From Costus lasius (taxonomy: Eukaryota > Streptophyta > Magnoliopsida > Zingiberales > Costaceae): a stretch of DNA of 64,000 nucleotides. The stretch lies in assembly GCA_027563935.2 (NCBI GenBank), contig JANVAS020000239.1:4650001-4714000 (forward strand), in the 5' to 3' direction. The notes beneath the pieces were generated by a model. It searched no databases, had not been told where the DNA came from, and was given only the letters and a program-made list of their open reading frames with translations. The position numbers were made by a program, and so were the translations under genes. The number at the start of each line of letters is the position of its first letter. Positions within the stretch are counted from its first letter, which is position 1. Below are positions 44,689 to 57,183 of the stretch, one piece after another.

Positions 44689-47600
44689 CTAAAGCTCAGC
44701 ATCCATATCATCAGAAAGATAAGCATAAAATTTCCTCATATCAGCTTCAGTCTCCCATGTCGCTTCTTCAACCGACTGATTTCCCCAGATAACCTTTACC
44801 AAAGGTATAGTCTTGTTCCTCAGAACTTTATCCTTTCTATCCACAATCCGAAGAGGTCTTTCGTCAAAAGTCAAATCACTCTGAATCTGAAGAGGTTCCA
44901 ACTCCAACACATGAGATGGATCAGGATGATATTTCCTCAAAGCAGAGACATGGAATACATTATGCACATGATCCAAAGCAGGAGGTAAAGCTAATCGGTA
45001 AGCCACTGGACCAATTCTCTCAATAATGTCAAAAGGGCCTACAAACCTAGGGCTCAACTTGCCCTTTTTGCCAAACCTCATTACACCCTTAGCAGGTGAC
45101 ACCTTCAAGAACACATGATCCCCTACCATAAACTCCAAGGGACGACGACGGTCATCAGCATAACTCTTCTGTCTGTCCCGAGAAATCTTCAGTTTATCCC
45201 GGATCTCTCTGACCTTATCAGTAGTCTCCTGTACTGCATCAGATCTCAAAATCATTCTATCACCAGTCTCCTCCCAACACAAGGGAGTCCTGCACCTTCT
45301 TCCATACAAAGCCTCATATGGAGCCATCTGAATACTTGAGTGGAAACTATTATTATAAGTGAACTCTATCAAAGATAGATCCCGGTTCCACTCAGAACTC
45401 CAATCTACCACATAGGCTCTCAACAGATCTTCTAGAGTCTGTATAGTACGCTCCGTCTGGCCATCAGACTGAGGATGGTATGCTGTACTAAAACTCAACT
45501 TAGTACCCAAACCCTCCTGTAAACTCTTCCAAAATCTGGACAAAAACCGAGAGTCCCTATCAGACACAATATCAACCGGCACTCCATGCAGTCTGACTAT
45601 CTCATCAATGTATAATCTAGCCAGTCTCTCTAAAGAATAAGTCATCTTAATCGGAAGGAAATGGGCTGATTTAGTGAGTCTATCAACGATCACCCAAATG
45701 GCATCATGACCCAATCTGGTTCTGGGCAAACCACATACAAATTCCATTGCATTCCCACTTCCACTCAGGAATAGGAAGAGGCTGCAACAAACCACCAGGC
45801 TTCTGATGTTCAGCCTTTACAGTCTGACAGGTTAAACACCTAGAGACAAAATGAGATACTTCTTTCTTCATACCCGGCCACCAAAAATTTTTCTTAAGGT
45901 CCTGATACATCTTAGTCACGCCAGGATGTAGAGAATATTTGGAGTTATGGCTGTCCTCCAATATTTCTTTCCTCAAGCTCGGTTCCTCAGGGACACATAC
46001 CCTTCCACGAAACCGAAGAATACCATCATCAGACAAGCTAAAATCCTGAACTGCGCCATCAACCAAACTATCCCTAATCTGAACTAATCTCGGATCCACA
46101 GACTGCTGATCTCTGATCTTCTGCAACAAAGCAGACTGTACTCTGAGAAAAGCCACATAACCCGACTGAACTCTAGGAGAAACACTGATCCTGAGATCGC
46201 TGAACTCCTGCAGTAACCGCCACTCACTGACTCGTAAAGCAGCTACTGAAGTAACTGGATGTCTGCTCAGAGCATCCGCCACTACATTGGCCTTTCCAAC
46301 CTGATACTGAATAGAGAAGTCATAGTCTTTGATCAACTCCATCCATCTTCTCTGTCTCATGTTCAACTCCTTCTGAGTGAAGATATACTTGAGACTCTGG
46401 TGATCAGTGAACAGATCAAACTCCTGACCCAGCAAATAGTGACGCCATATCTTCAAAGCAAAGACTACGGCCGCCAACTCTAAATCATGAGTAGGGTAGT
46501 TCAATTCATACTCCTTCAGTTGTCTCGAAGCATAGGCTACCACAGAACCCTTCTGCATCAAGACACAACCCAACCCTTTGCCAGAAGCATCTGTATAAAC
46601 AGTAAACCTTTCTCCATCACTAGGAATAATGAGAATCGGTGTACTAGTCAACCTCCTCTTCAGCTCCTGAAAGCTCTCTTCACACTTGTCATCCCAAATA
46701 AACTTAGCCTCCTTTCTGGTCAATTTAGTTAAAGGACCCGCCAGCTTGGAGAATCCCTCAACAAATCGCCGGTAGTAACCTGCTAAACCCAGGAAACTCC
46801 TGATCTCAGTAGCACTAGTCGGTCTTCCCCAATTAAGGATGGCTTGCACCTTAACTGGATCCACAGACACCCCTTGACCAGAAATCACATGTCCCAAGAA
46901 GCTGATTTTCTCTAGCCAGAACTCACACTTACTAGCCTTGGCATATAACCGGTTCTTCCTCAGAACCTCCAGCACTCTGCGCAAGTCACTGACATGATCT
47001 GAAGTAGTCCGTGAGTATACCAAAATATCGTCTATAAAGACTACCACACAAGAGTCAAGCAATTCATGGAATACCCTGTTCATCAAATCCATGAAGACAG
47101 CAGGTGCATTCGTCAGTCCAAAAGGCATAACTAGAAATTCAAAATGCCCATACCTGGTCCTGAAAGCCGTCTTAAATATATCCTCATCCTTGACCCTCAG
47201 CTGGTAATACCCTGATCTCAGATCAATCTTAGAGAACACTGTCGCTCCCTGTAATTGATCAAATAGATCATCAATTCTGGGAAGAGGATACTTATTCTTG
47301 ATAGTCACTTGGTTCAACTGCCTGTAGTCTATACACATCCTCAGGGTTCCATCTTTCTTCTTAACAAATAGCACTGGCGCTCCCCAGGGAGAAGCACTAG
47401 GCCGAATGTACCCTTTCTCTAGCAATTCCTCCAGTTGTTTCTTAAGCTCAGCCAGCTCTGAGGTAGCCATGCGATAAGGAGCTCTGGAGATAGGTGCCGT
47501 ACCTGGCGCCAACTCAATGCCAAACTCCACTTCTCTAATTGGTGGCAAGCCTGAAAATTCCTCAGAGAACACGTCAGGAAACTCTTTCACCACCGCCATC

Positions 47601-49104
47601 TGAGTCAAATCAGAAGTAGAATCATCCTGCACCTTAACATGCGCAAGATAACCCTTACACCCATTAGTAAGTAATTTTCTGGCCTGCAGAAAAGATATTA
47701 CATGTGGTCCTTGGTCTGACACTAGACCTCTCACAAAAATCCGATTCCCATCTAGCAGATTTAAAGTGATTACTTTCTCAAAGCAATCCACAAGGGCATG
47801 ATGTGAGGACAACCAATCCATACCTAGAATGACATCATAGTCTTGCATGTCTAGGAGGATTAAATCCACTAGAAACTCATAACCCTCTACATGCACCACA
47901 CAATCAGCACACACAGTGTCTGTAGATAATGACTTTCCTAAGGGAGTACTCACAGACACAACATAATTCATCACCTTAGGTAACACAGGTAAACATGCAG
48001 CAAACTTAACAGATACAAAAGACAAATTTGCACCAGGATCAAACAAAATGCGAGCTAACTGATCAAATACAAATAAGGTACCTTCCACAATGGAACGGGA
48101 AGCTCGTGTATCCTTCTCAGCCACAGCATAAACTCTAGTCTGGACTGTAGGCTTATCTGCGCCTCGAGGCTGTATCTCAGGCTCTTTGCAGTCCCTGACG
48201 ATGTGCCCTGGTTTCTTACACCTGAAGCACACGCCATTCCTCTTATGACAGTCTTTCACTAGATGTCCCTTGAGCAGCCCACAATAACTACAAGTCCGGT
48301 CCTCTGTGATACTGTTTCTTACATCCCTGGCATCCCTGAACTGCTGCGGTGCCTCCCTGGACTGCTGCGGTGCCTTGTAAGAGTAAGGCTTATACCTGCT
48401 CTTCTTGTAGTCCTTATGTTTAGGGTACTTCTTACCCTTGCCGCCACTGCCATACTGAGGAGCCGCCGCCTCAGCTGCAGGAACCACTGTCATGGCAACA
48501 TGAGAACTCCTCTCAGCTATGTATCTCTCAATGGTGCGTGCTCGCCCAACAGTCTCAACATAGGTCTCCAAATGCTGAGCACCAACCTGCTCTCTAATGT
48601 CCCATCTGAGACCTCTGAGAAACTTAGTAGCTCTCCTCTTTTTAGTGTTTATCAGGTGAGGAGCATACTTTCCCAATTTCGTGAACTGTAATTCATACTG
48701 GTCCACAGTCATATCACCCTGCTCCAGGTGAATAAATGCCACCTCTCGGTCCTCCACCAAACTATCTGGGAAGTACTTCTCGTTAAATCGAGACAAGAAG
48801 TAAGGCCAATCTACAGTCTCATGTCTTTCTTCGGCAAGTCTCACCACGCCCTTCCACCACTCATCTGCGTCCCCTCGCATCATATAGGTGGTCAGACATA
48901 ACTTATCCTCATCTGAGCAGCGCATGACTTGGAAAATCTTTTCCAACACAACTGCCAGTTCTCAGCAGTACTGGATTCTGAGCCCCCATAAAAAGAACTA
49001 GGACCCAGTTTCTGGAATTCACTCACAAGCGAGGCATAGCGCTTGCACACGTACCATAGTAAGGAAAACAAACATAAACCTATCAGGTGTCTAGCAATAC
49101 ACAA
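44689..49104 (-). pseudogene. Gypsy gag-pol with chromodomain-like C-terminus, two frameshifts
   Basis: N-terminal piece (49104 to about 48945) reads [21 protein letters not shown]; a one-base loss shifts the frame to [12 protein letters not shown], which runs to about 45750. Domains in order: retrotransposon gag, two CCHC knuckles ([15 protein letters not shown] and [14 protein letters not shown]), protease, RT with [11 protein letters not shown], RNase H ([26 protein letters not shown]), and the integrase HHCC zinc region ([13 protein letters not shown]). A second frameshift near 45750 leads to the integrase core ([22 protein letters not shown]), a GPF/Y-type module ([18 protein letters not shown]) and a chromodomain-like end ([16 protein letters not shown]). 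Oddities: the protease reads FDPGANLSF where DSGA(T/S) is usual, and the first integrase aspartate appears as Glu in MEFVCGLP. It is non-functional as read. Confidence 0.92.
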
Positions 49105-49140
49105 ACATGTTTTCCCCCCGAACTAAGTTTTAGCTAGCCA

Positions 49141-49155
49141 ACTGCTCTGATACCA
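49141..49155 (-). other. PBS of the gypsy element (iMet tRNA)
   Basis: Minus strand TGGTATCAGAGCAGT, three bases from the 5' LTR end; complementary to the initiator-methionine tRNA. Confidence 0.9.
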
Positions 49156-49158
49156 TTC

Positions 49159-52023
49159 TGTAACATCCCGTTATCTTAACCCCAAACAAATGGCACAATT
49201 CATGAATGATACAGGATGTTTCATATAAGATCGATTCATATGCTAGGTAAAACCGAGTTCAAGAAAACACGATCCGAAAATTTCCACAAATCCATACATA
49301 AATATCCACAAAACACAAATCTCATAAATCACATAAGGGTACCTGCCACCACGCAATCCTTGCACTAGACATATGCAAGGCAACAGTTATATCAAATCCG
49401 ATGGCTTAAATACAATTCGATTCGAAATTCAAAACAAAACCACAAAGTCGATTTTATAAACTCATACCAAACACCGAAACCAGGCTGAGGCCCGCGGTGA
49501 CACAAAAATCATAATATCAAAACTGCCACAATCCGGCAACACAAGTTCACACATAGTTTAGCCATACTGGCAACACATGTTCACATAATTCAGATATTAA
49601 GGCCACAACCGGCATCATAAGTTCATTAAGCATAAATCACGATATCCATATAATGCTAACTGCGCCCCTGCTCTACACCTGAAAATAATGAGGGGTGAGC
49701 TACACAGCCCAGTGAGTGGATAGTCTAAATCGACCATCCATAATATACACTCAAAAATATAGGCAGATTATTTTAAAAATCTTTAACAGGAACATTATGT
49801 CTACATATAACAAAATAAAGAAAACAGAAGTCATATAAACAGCCAGATGTACACACCAACATATAACAAACTCAGGTTCTATACAAACTCAGGTTCTAGA
49901 GTTATACTCTAAACCAACTAAACACATCCATACTTAGTTAACCTAGTTGTCCAGCATATTCAGTAGTGACCAATATGGTCTAACCCGGCTTTGGCCTAAG
50001 CACTGCGAGCTGCAAAATCTCGTGCAACACATAAACATGGACAGTGAGTAGAATCAAGAGGTGGCCCCGCCAGGTCACGACGTGGCACTTTGCTCTAAAA
50101 CACCCCATAAACACATCGATGGATTGTGTGTAGATTCAAGAGGTCGCCCCCGCCGGGTCACGGCGTGGCACTTTGCTCTACGACACCCCATATCACAAAA
50201 AGAGAGTGATGACATCAAGAGGTGGCCCCTGTCTGACCAAGACATGGCACTTTGCGTCAAAACCCGTTCTCCCAAAAGGTTCCTACTGGACAACAGACAC
50301 ATCTTATATCATATTTCACAAAGGTGGACTCCTAAGTGTCAACTAGACTCTAGGATAGTCATCACAAAAATCATATCGGGCAGGCTGAACATCAACCCCC
50401 ATCACAATAATCATAATAGGCAGGTTGAACATCAACCCCCTCACATATCAAATACAGGGCTGAAATTCAAACCCTTAACATATCACATAAGGACTATCCT
50501 ATGAGTACCCGGTTACACTTAGCCATAGTCCTAACCAACACATAACACACAATATTCAAAATTCCCATAATCACATAATTTTCAAAAATCTCATAACCAC
50601 ATAATGTTCACAATTCACATAATCACATAATGTTCACAAATCACATAACAACATAATATTCCAAAAAATCACATAAACACCTAATATTTAAAAATCACAT
50701 AATTACATAATATTAACAATCATATAATGTAGTGTGGTCCTTAGGTTTCATGCTGATTAGTTCAGTCAAACCTTACTAGGTTACCACCCAAATTTCCCAA
50801 ACAATTTCTCAACATTGCAGTTAACAAGCATCCATAAAAATTAACATAAAACTAAAACATGTAGTCATACAAACTATCCATAAAATTAACAAAAACTACA
50901 ACATGTATTCATACAAACTATTTTACAAATCTCTACATATAACCCACGGTTAACATAACATATTATCTATTAAATTTTACACCTTGAATTAACATGAATT
51001 TCATGCTCAAACCATTGGTCTAAAACTTCCGAAATTCCATAAATTAATACCTTAAATTTCATATTACCAATTTTCGGTTTTCATACACAATCATCAAGAT
51101 TATTTCGGTTTACATGGAAATTTAGGTTTTCATGGAAAAATACAATTCGGTTCTCATGAAGAACAATACCCTATATTCGGTTTTCATACCCTAAATACAC
51201 TTTGCATAATTTCGGTTTTAACATGGTAAATTTTCCAAGAACTCAAGTGTATCATTTAACACAAACACAACCAAATAAATAGAAATCAATTAGACACCCC
51301 ACTCACCTCTTAACCGAGAACACAAGGTGAAAATTCTCCAAAAATTGTCTAAAGCCTTGTCACCACCAATGGAAGAAAACGCCACCCAAACCAAAGATGC
51401 CGGCCAATGGAAGAAAGGAAGAGGAAGAAAAGATTTTCACCTCCAAGCCTCCAAACCGTCGCCCAAGATTTCTTCCAAGCAAAAATATCGCCAACTCTCC
51501 TACCCTAACCGAAATTACCACTTAAACTTTGGGTTTTTAAATTTTAAACCCATTAACTAATTAATTCAAATAGGGTTTAACCCATTTAACTAATAATTTC
51601 GAATTTTTAAACCCAATAATCCAAAGTTAACTAATGAATTTAATTAACTGACAAATAACCAATCACTTAACCGAAATCCAATAAGGATTTAATTAATATC
51701 CAATAAGGTCTAATTACTTAACCAATAAGGTCTAATTAATTAACTTACAATTTACAACCCATAAATCCTAATTAATTTATCATGAACAACCAATGATAAT
51801 TTATCATAAATTAACAACCAATAATCAAATAAATAATCTCTAATTAATTTACAATAAATTAACAACCAAATAAACTCAAATCAATTAATTACAATTTAAC
51901 AATCAGTAAGCCAGTTAATTAGCAACCAATAATTTTATTTAAATCATAATAAAATATCACAGCTAATGATTTTATTTAAATCCAAATAATGCTTACCAGG
52001 ACTTAAGATCCTTGGATCTTACA
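49159..52023 (-). repeat. 5' LTR of the gypsy element
   Basis: 2,865 bp, nearly identical to the 3' LTR; differences include GTGGCCCCGCC versus GTGGCCCCCGCC near 50063. Its outer end GGATCTTACA overlaps the copia sequence CTTACATCGAT by six bases. Confidence 0.94.
50054..50270. repeat. Three tandem units in the gypsy 5' LTR
   Basis: Same array as 42689-42905; units start at 50054, 50136 and 50215. Confidence 0.85.
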
Positions 52024-52144
52024 TCGATAAAGTCCTGGAGAGATTCCATTTAGAAAATTCTAAAAGAGGATATCTTCCAGTCAGACATGGTCTGAATATT
52101 TCAAAGAGTCAGTGTCCACAAACACAGACTGAGAAAGATGAAAT
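52024..52144 (+). repeat. Right copy of the 121-bp duplication
   Basis: Identical to 41673-41793. The copia reading frame then continues without loss at 52145 (GACAATACGCC). Confidence 0.97.
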
Positions 52145-52832
52145 GGACAATACGCCTTATGCTTCGGCTATAGGGTCCATTATGTATGCGATGTTGTGTA
52201 CTCGCCCAGACGTCGCTTACAGGTTAAGCGTGACCAGTCGATTCCAAAGTAATCCAGGAAAGGCACACTGGATTGCAGTCAAGAACATTTTGAAATATCT
52301 TCGGAGGACCAAAGATATGTTCTTGATTTATGGAGGTCAGGAAGAACTCAGTATTGAAGGATATACTGACGCTTCGTTCCAATCTGACCAGGATGATTTT
52401 CGATTGCAATCAGGCTATGTTTTTAGCTTGAATGGAGGAGCAGTGGTGTGGAAAAGTTTCAAACAATCTATTGTTGCTGATTCCACAACAGAAGCCGAGT
52501 ATGTTGCAGCCTCGGAAGCATCCAAGGAGGCAGTGTGGATTCGTAAGTTCGTTCAAGAACTTGGTGTTATTCCTTCGAGTGCAGATCCATTGGTTATCTT
52601 CTGTGATAACACTGGAGCAATAGCACAAGCAAAGGAACCACGGTCGCACCAGAAGTCCAAGCACATACAGTGAAGGTTTCACTTGATCCAAGAGATCATT
52701 GATCGAGAAGAGATCAAGATCTGCAAGGTTCAGACAGATGACAATCTAGCTGACCCGCTTACAAAGCCTCTGGCGCAGCAGAAGCATGAGAAGCACTGTA
52801 ATAATATGGGTTTGAGATTTCTCAACCATTAG
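52145..52832 (+). pseudogene. Copia RNase H of C, 3' part
   Basis: Continues the C polyprotein from DNTPYASAIGSIMY to the terminal MGLRFLNH and TAG at 52830-52832. It carries RNase H motifs YTDASF, STTEAEY and FCDNTGA. A TGA replaces an Arg codon (AGA in B and D) at about 52671, just after SKHIQ. Without the gypsy and the duplicate it would join directly to the part ending at 41793. Confidence 0.93.
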
Positions 52833-52839
52833 ATTAAGT

Positions 52840-52852
52840 GCAAGTGGGAGAT
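52840..52852 (+). other. PPT of element C
   Basis: GCAAGTGGGAGAT directly before the 3' LTR. Confidence 0.85.
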
Positions 52853-53443
52853 TGTTGGGGTATGCCCTTAAAGCTAATGTTTGAGGCCTTGGGATTATAT
52901 CAGTATCATGTATAAACTCAATGTTTATAAAGGCAATGGTTGTTATTCAGGTTGTTGCATTATCTGCTGCCATATGTATACTTCTGAATAATGTCTCAAT
53001 GCTGTTCAGCTTGGCTGACATGCAGTATTGTCCTTAGTCGAGATATCTTGGTGAACATGAGACAGCCTTGATATGATTGAGACTAATATGTGTTCTAATC
53101 TTATAGGATGCTTCGAGCATGGAATAAGATGTAGACTCATGGGTACATTGGATGTACTGGACAGACCCTACTTAGGATGTTCAATTGCTTGTCACAATGT
53201 GAATAATCCTTATATGCAAGCAAGTGGCATATTTCCTCTGACTTGAGATCACTTGTGTTTCTAAATGATGATTGGCATTATCTTGAGGTAGTTCAATATC
53301 ATTTGAAATATAATGGTTATAGACTATCTTGGATAATGAGCATGAGTCAAGTTAGGGCACTAGTGATAGATATAGGATTGCCTTCTCCTTGTTTGGAGTG
53401 TGATGTTCTAAAGGGGCCCCCTGGATGAGATGGTTGAGAAAGT
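52853..53443 (+). repeat. 3' LTR of C, truncated by E
   Basis: First 591 bp of the LTR, about three differences from the 5' LTR, stopping at GAGAAAGT where 5' LTR C continues GTATGGCC. AAAGT (53439-53443) is the expected TSD of E. Confidence 0.9.
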
Positions 53444-53728
53444 TGCAAGTCCCCTTCAAGGGGGAGCGAAACCCTAATAGGCGCATGTGTAAAATTTTTC
53501 ATTGCGGAAGCTTGGGTTTCAATGATCGCATGTATGTTTCATTTATCAACTTATATAAACTTGCATAGATTGGAAGAGATTCATACCATGGCCATCGCTT
53601 GGATGGAGATTTGGAAGCAAGAGGACGATGAGGTTCTCCTCCAAAGTGTGCGCACACGAGATGAGACTTAGCCTACTCCTTGTTGCTCCTTGTGCTAGCA
53701 AGGCTCCAAGAATCCTGATCGCTTGAGG
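53444..53728 (-). repeat. LTR fragment E, copia family 1, minus strand
   Basis: Begins TGCAAGTCCCCTTCAAGGGGG, the inverted end of a family-1 LTR (compare 19586), and runs 285 bp until element D interrupts it. The remainder should lie beyond 64000. Whether E is a solo LTR or a whole element cannot be told here. Confidence 0.88.
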
Positions 53729-55414
53729 TGTTGGGGTATGCCCTTAAAGGCTAATGTTTGAGGCCTTGGGATTTTATCAGTATCATTTATAAACTCTTAT
53801 GTTTATAAAGGCAATGGTTGTTATTCAGTATGTTACATTGTCTGCTGCAATAAGTGTGCTTCTGAATAATGTCTCAATGCTGTTCAGCTAGGCTGACATG
53901 CTGTAATGTCCTTAGTCGAGATATCTTGGTGAACATGAGACAGCCTTGATATGATTGAGACTAATATGTGTTCTAATCTTATAGGATGCTTCGAGCATGG
54001 AATAAGATGTAGACTCATGGGTGCATTGGATGTACTGGACAGACCCTACTAGGATATTCAATTGCTTGTCACAATGTGAATAATCCTTTTATGCAACAAG
54101 TGGCACATGTCCTCTGACTTGAGATCACTTGTGTTTCTAAATGATGATTGTCATTGTTTTGAGGTAGTTCAATGTCATTTGAAACATAATGGTTATAGAC
54201 TATCTTGGATAATGATCATGAGTCAGGTTAGGGCACTAGTGATAGATATAGGATTGCCGTCTCCTTGTTGAAGGAGTGTGATGTTCTATAGGGGCCCCCT
54301 AGATGAGATGATTGAGAAAGTGTATGGCCATACCCAGGTGACTATGTTCATCTGATCTAATCATGCTCATCATATTGGAGCTACAAGCTTGACACGCTTG
54401 TCCAATAAGAACATCCAGTGGCAAAGGAAATATGCATGCCTTGTGAGTTGGATTCACACTTGTGCTGTGGTTTGGGTGTAGTCTTGGAAGACTCTTTCCT
54501 TTATATCGGGAGACAGTGATGTGTTGCTAGATACCCCTCACTGGTCGTGATAACGTAAGTTATCGTTACCGACATTTAAAGGAAACCCTCAGGGTCACAC
54601 AATTTGGTGATATGGCTTTCTTGAGTCAGATCGTGTGGACTGAATTGTTTTGATTCAGTTTAAAGGAGTTTGAACTCTGATTGTAAGTGAGATCGGGTCT
54701 GGTCATGTTTGATTGATTAGGGCTTGAGATCGGTAAGCTTCGATCGAGAGTAGTGATGCTAGATCGGTGAGATCAAAGGCATCAAGAGATGAACGGTTAG
54801 ATCTTGAACCATTTGGTTCAGAGAGATCTAGACCATGGCTTTGGCTGGTTTGGTTTGGTCTTTGTACCAAACGCATTGAACCGTTGGATTGAACCGGTTC
54901 ACACATGTGTGAACGTATGGTTCATGATGAAAGCGTTTTTGGGCGGTTTGCATGGATTTAGGCGCATGGCTTCATGACTTTCCATAATTGGAAGTCATGT
55001 AACGCCACTTAACTTGTAAACGCCAAAACGCATTTCGGTTCTGATTTTGTGTGGCCGATCCACTCTCGTGTAGATTGGAGTTCACGCAAGCAAGTGGGAG
55101 AGCTTCATCGCCATAGCAAAGATCTCATCTTCTCCACACAAGGACAACTTGGCACTTTTGCTAGCACAAGAGGTGCGCAAGAAGGAAGTCTTCATCACTT
55201 TGGTGTGTGTCTTCTTTGGAGAAGATCCCCTTCGATCTTTACTTCCAAGTCGCCATCCACTCATGGCTATGGTATGAATTACTTCTTATCTATACAAGTT
55301 ATGATGTTGATCATATGGCATGCAAAAGATCCCAACAAACCCTATGCTTCCTTCCGCAATTCATGATATGCGCCTACTTAGGGTTTCGCCCCCCTCTTGA
55401 AAGGGGTTTCTTCA
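53729..55414 (+). repeat. 5' LTR of element D
   Basis: 1,686 bp, TGTTGGGG to TTTCTTCA. GNRA-type hairpin at 54549-54564 (GTAA loop). Confidence 0.93.
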
Positions 55415-55416
55415 AT

Positions 55417-55428
55417 TGGTATCAGAGG
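55417..55428 (+). other. PBS of element D (iMet tRNA)
   Basis: TGGTATCAGAGG two bases after the LTR end. Confidence 0.88.
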
Positions 55429-56641
55429 AGGCTTTATGCATGCTAATATGATTGCTATGTTTGCTCTTGTGATCCATGCTTGCGCAAGTGTTTAGATCTA
55501 ATAGTTTCTTCATGCGAAAATAAGATGTATACCTTGTTGGTGGCGCATGTTGTTTGTTTATGCTTTCGCATGACTTGTTGTTGGCGCTTCGTTCATGTTG
55601 TTTATCAAAACTTAACTTGCGCGCCTATGATTAGATCTAAGATGCGCCTATTGTAAACCCTTAGACGGGTTGATGGGGTTGAAAGCATCATCTAGTATAG
55701 ATCAAATTAGTCTGATCAGACCATCTGACAGCCTAGATGGGTTGACCAGATAGCACCTGTGCGCAAGCACGAGGTGGCTATAGGTTGACTGCATCAAAGG
55801 CATGTAGCGAGGTCTGGTTGAGACGACTAGTGAACACACATGAGTTAGGCCCGAGGTCACACCCGCTTGCCAGAACTCATGAGGGTTGTTCAGCCCTTGG
55901 CACATGCATGGTTGACCATTAGGTCAACTCGAGTCAGTTAGGACTTGGTGCATGCAAGAGCAGTGGATCTGACTAGATTGATGAGTGGATCCCTATCAAT
56001 GGACCGTTGTAAGGTTGTAGGGCACATAAGAAAATTAAATTGATGCCAATGGGTTTTCAAAATTTTATTTTCTTTGTAATGGATCACATGTTGATTGAAT
56101 GATGCCATGATGCTTGTTTATTTAATCTTATGTGGGTTGCCCTTTTAATGTGTGCTGTGCTGGGGCCTGCGAGCCTGGTAAATTATTATTTTTGTGATAT
56201 GCGAATCACATTTTTAATTAATTTATTGTATAATTGACCTGCGAGTCAAGCTTGTCTAGATAGATTAAAATGTATTTTAATTAGACAAGAGCACAAAAGC
56301 ACACATCGCAGAGGAGCATTCAGCTGGTGGGCGCACCTGAGCTGCATTGAGCGCTAGGGCCCTGGGTTGGACCAGATGAGATGCAAAAGACCCAAGAAGA
56401 GCAAGTGAAGACTTAAGTTGATTTAAGGTCTTACTTAGGCTCTTTGGGCTTTTACCACATAAGATCCATGCTTTCTTTTATTTTCTAAATAATTAGAAAT
56501 GCATGATTTATTTATCTTCTGCTATCACCATAGGATTTGCATGATAGTTAAGAAGATAAAAGACCGTTAAAATCCAACGATAAAATATCAAGCACGTAAT
56601 GCCTTCTGACGCGAAACCTCGCTGTTCTGACTATCGTTGTT

Positions 56642-56671
56642 GCCGTGTTGTACCCACTCAGTGGGCACGTC
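56642..56671 (+). other. Leader hairpin 1 of D
   Basis: GCCGTG, bulge TTGTA, CCCAC, TCA, GTGGG, CACGTC. Confidence 0.7.
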
Positions 56672-56850
56672 CATCTATCTTCAGACGGTGTGTGATTTCA
56701 CCTGCGTGTTACAGAGAAGGGATTTATCGCTTCTCGTTGCTCAGCATAGCACGTGGTGGTCCAGGGAGTAGGTCAGGTCAGCTTGACCATGTAGGCTACA
56801 TATGTGGCGCATATGGTAGCACATGGAGGCAGCCATCTGTGGGATCAGAA

Positions 56851-56880
56851 ACTGTGTTGTACCAACTCAGTTGGCACAGT
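56851..56880 (+). other. Leader hairpin 2 of D
   Basis: ACTGTG, bulge TTGTA, CCAAC, TCA, GTTGG, CACAGT. Confidence 0.7.
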
Positions 56881-57183
56881 CGGCTGGATTGCCCAGATGA
56901 AGGGGAATCGCACGGGTTGGCGATTAGCAGGGACTGCCTACCAGAAATTAGTGCTTGTACTCTCTGTGCATCTTATCTCGCCTGAGCGGGACGCGGAGAC
57001 CAAGTATGAAATCTGGATCCCATCTCACTAAAAGAGTGTTACTCTTTCGGACTGTTTTAATGGATTTTACAGTCAGATAAAATAGTGAGAAAAGAATCTT
57101 TCTTAAGTCCTGGATTGATTCTAAACATTGATACTGACCTTGCTGTTCTTGCATTGTTGTAGATTCCTGCAGCAACGAACACC

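Larger units (their letters stand above)
41794..52023 (-). mobile_element. Tekay/Del-like gypsy retrotransposon inside C
   Basis: 10,230 bp with LTRs of 2,866 and 2,865 bp that differ at about eleven sites by my count. Minus-strand order: 5' LTR (52023 to 49159), PBS, gag-pol, PPT, 3' LTR (44659 to 41794). LTR ends are TGTAAGATCC...GATGTTACA. It has no short TSD: the five flanking bases are GAAAT on the left and TCGAT on the right. Instead it is flanked by a perfect 121-bp direct repeat of C. Confidence 0.95.
35201..53443 (+). mobile_element. Element C, copia family 1, broken and carrying a gypsy insertion
   Basis: Order: 5' LTR, PBS, leader, gag-pol to 41793, a 10,230-bp gypsy, a repeat of the last 121 bp of the left side, the rest of RNase H, PPT, and the first 591 bp of the 3' LTR, cut by LTR piece E. 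Only about three base differences separate the 5' LTR from the retained part of the 3' LTR, so C is young. Its left flank is TTATG; the matching right TSD should lie past 64000. Confidence 0.9.
55429..57183 (+). other. 5' leader of element D
   Basis: Aligned with the B and C leaders. Short open frames in it (for example 56599-56985) have close counterparts in the other two but no domain, and look like structured RNA sequence. Candidate intron at 57004-57162. Confidence 0.8.

Noticed and set aside
56599..56985. 128-codon open frame in the D leader
   Set aside because: Counterparts in B and C are broken at different points and the region is explained by RNA stem-loops; no domain seen.
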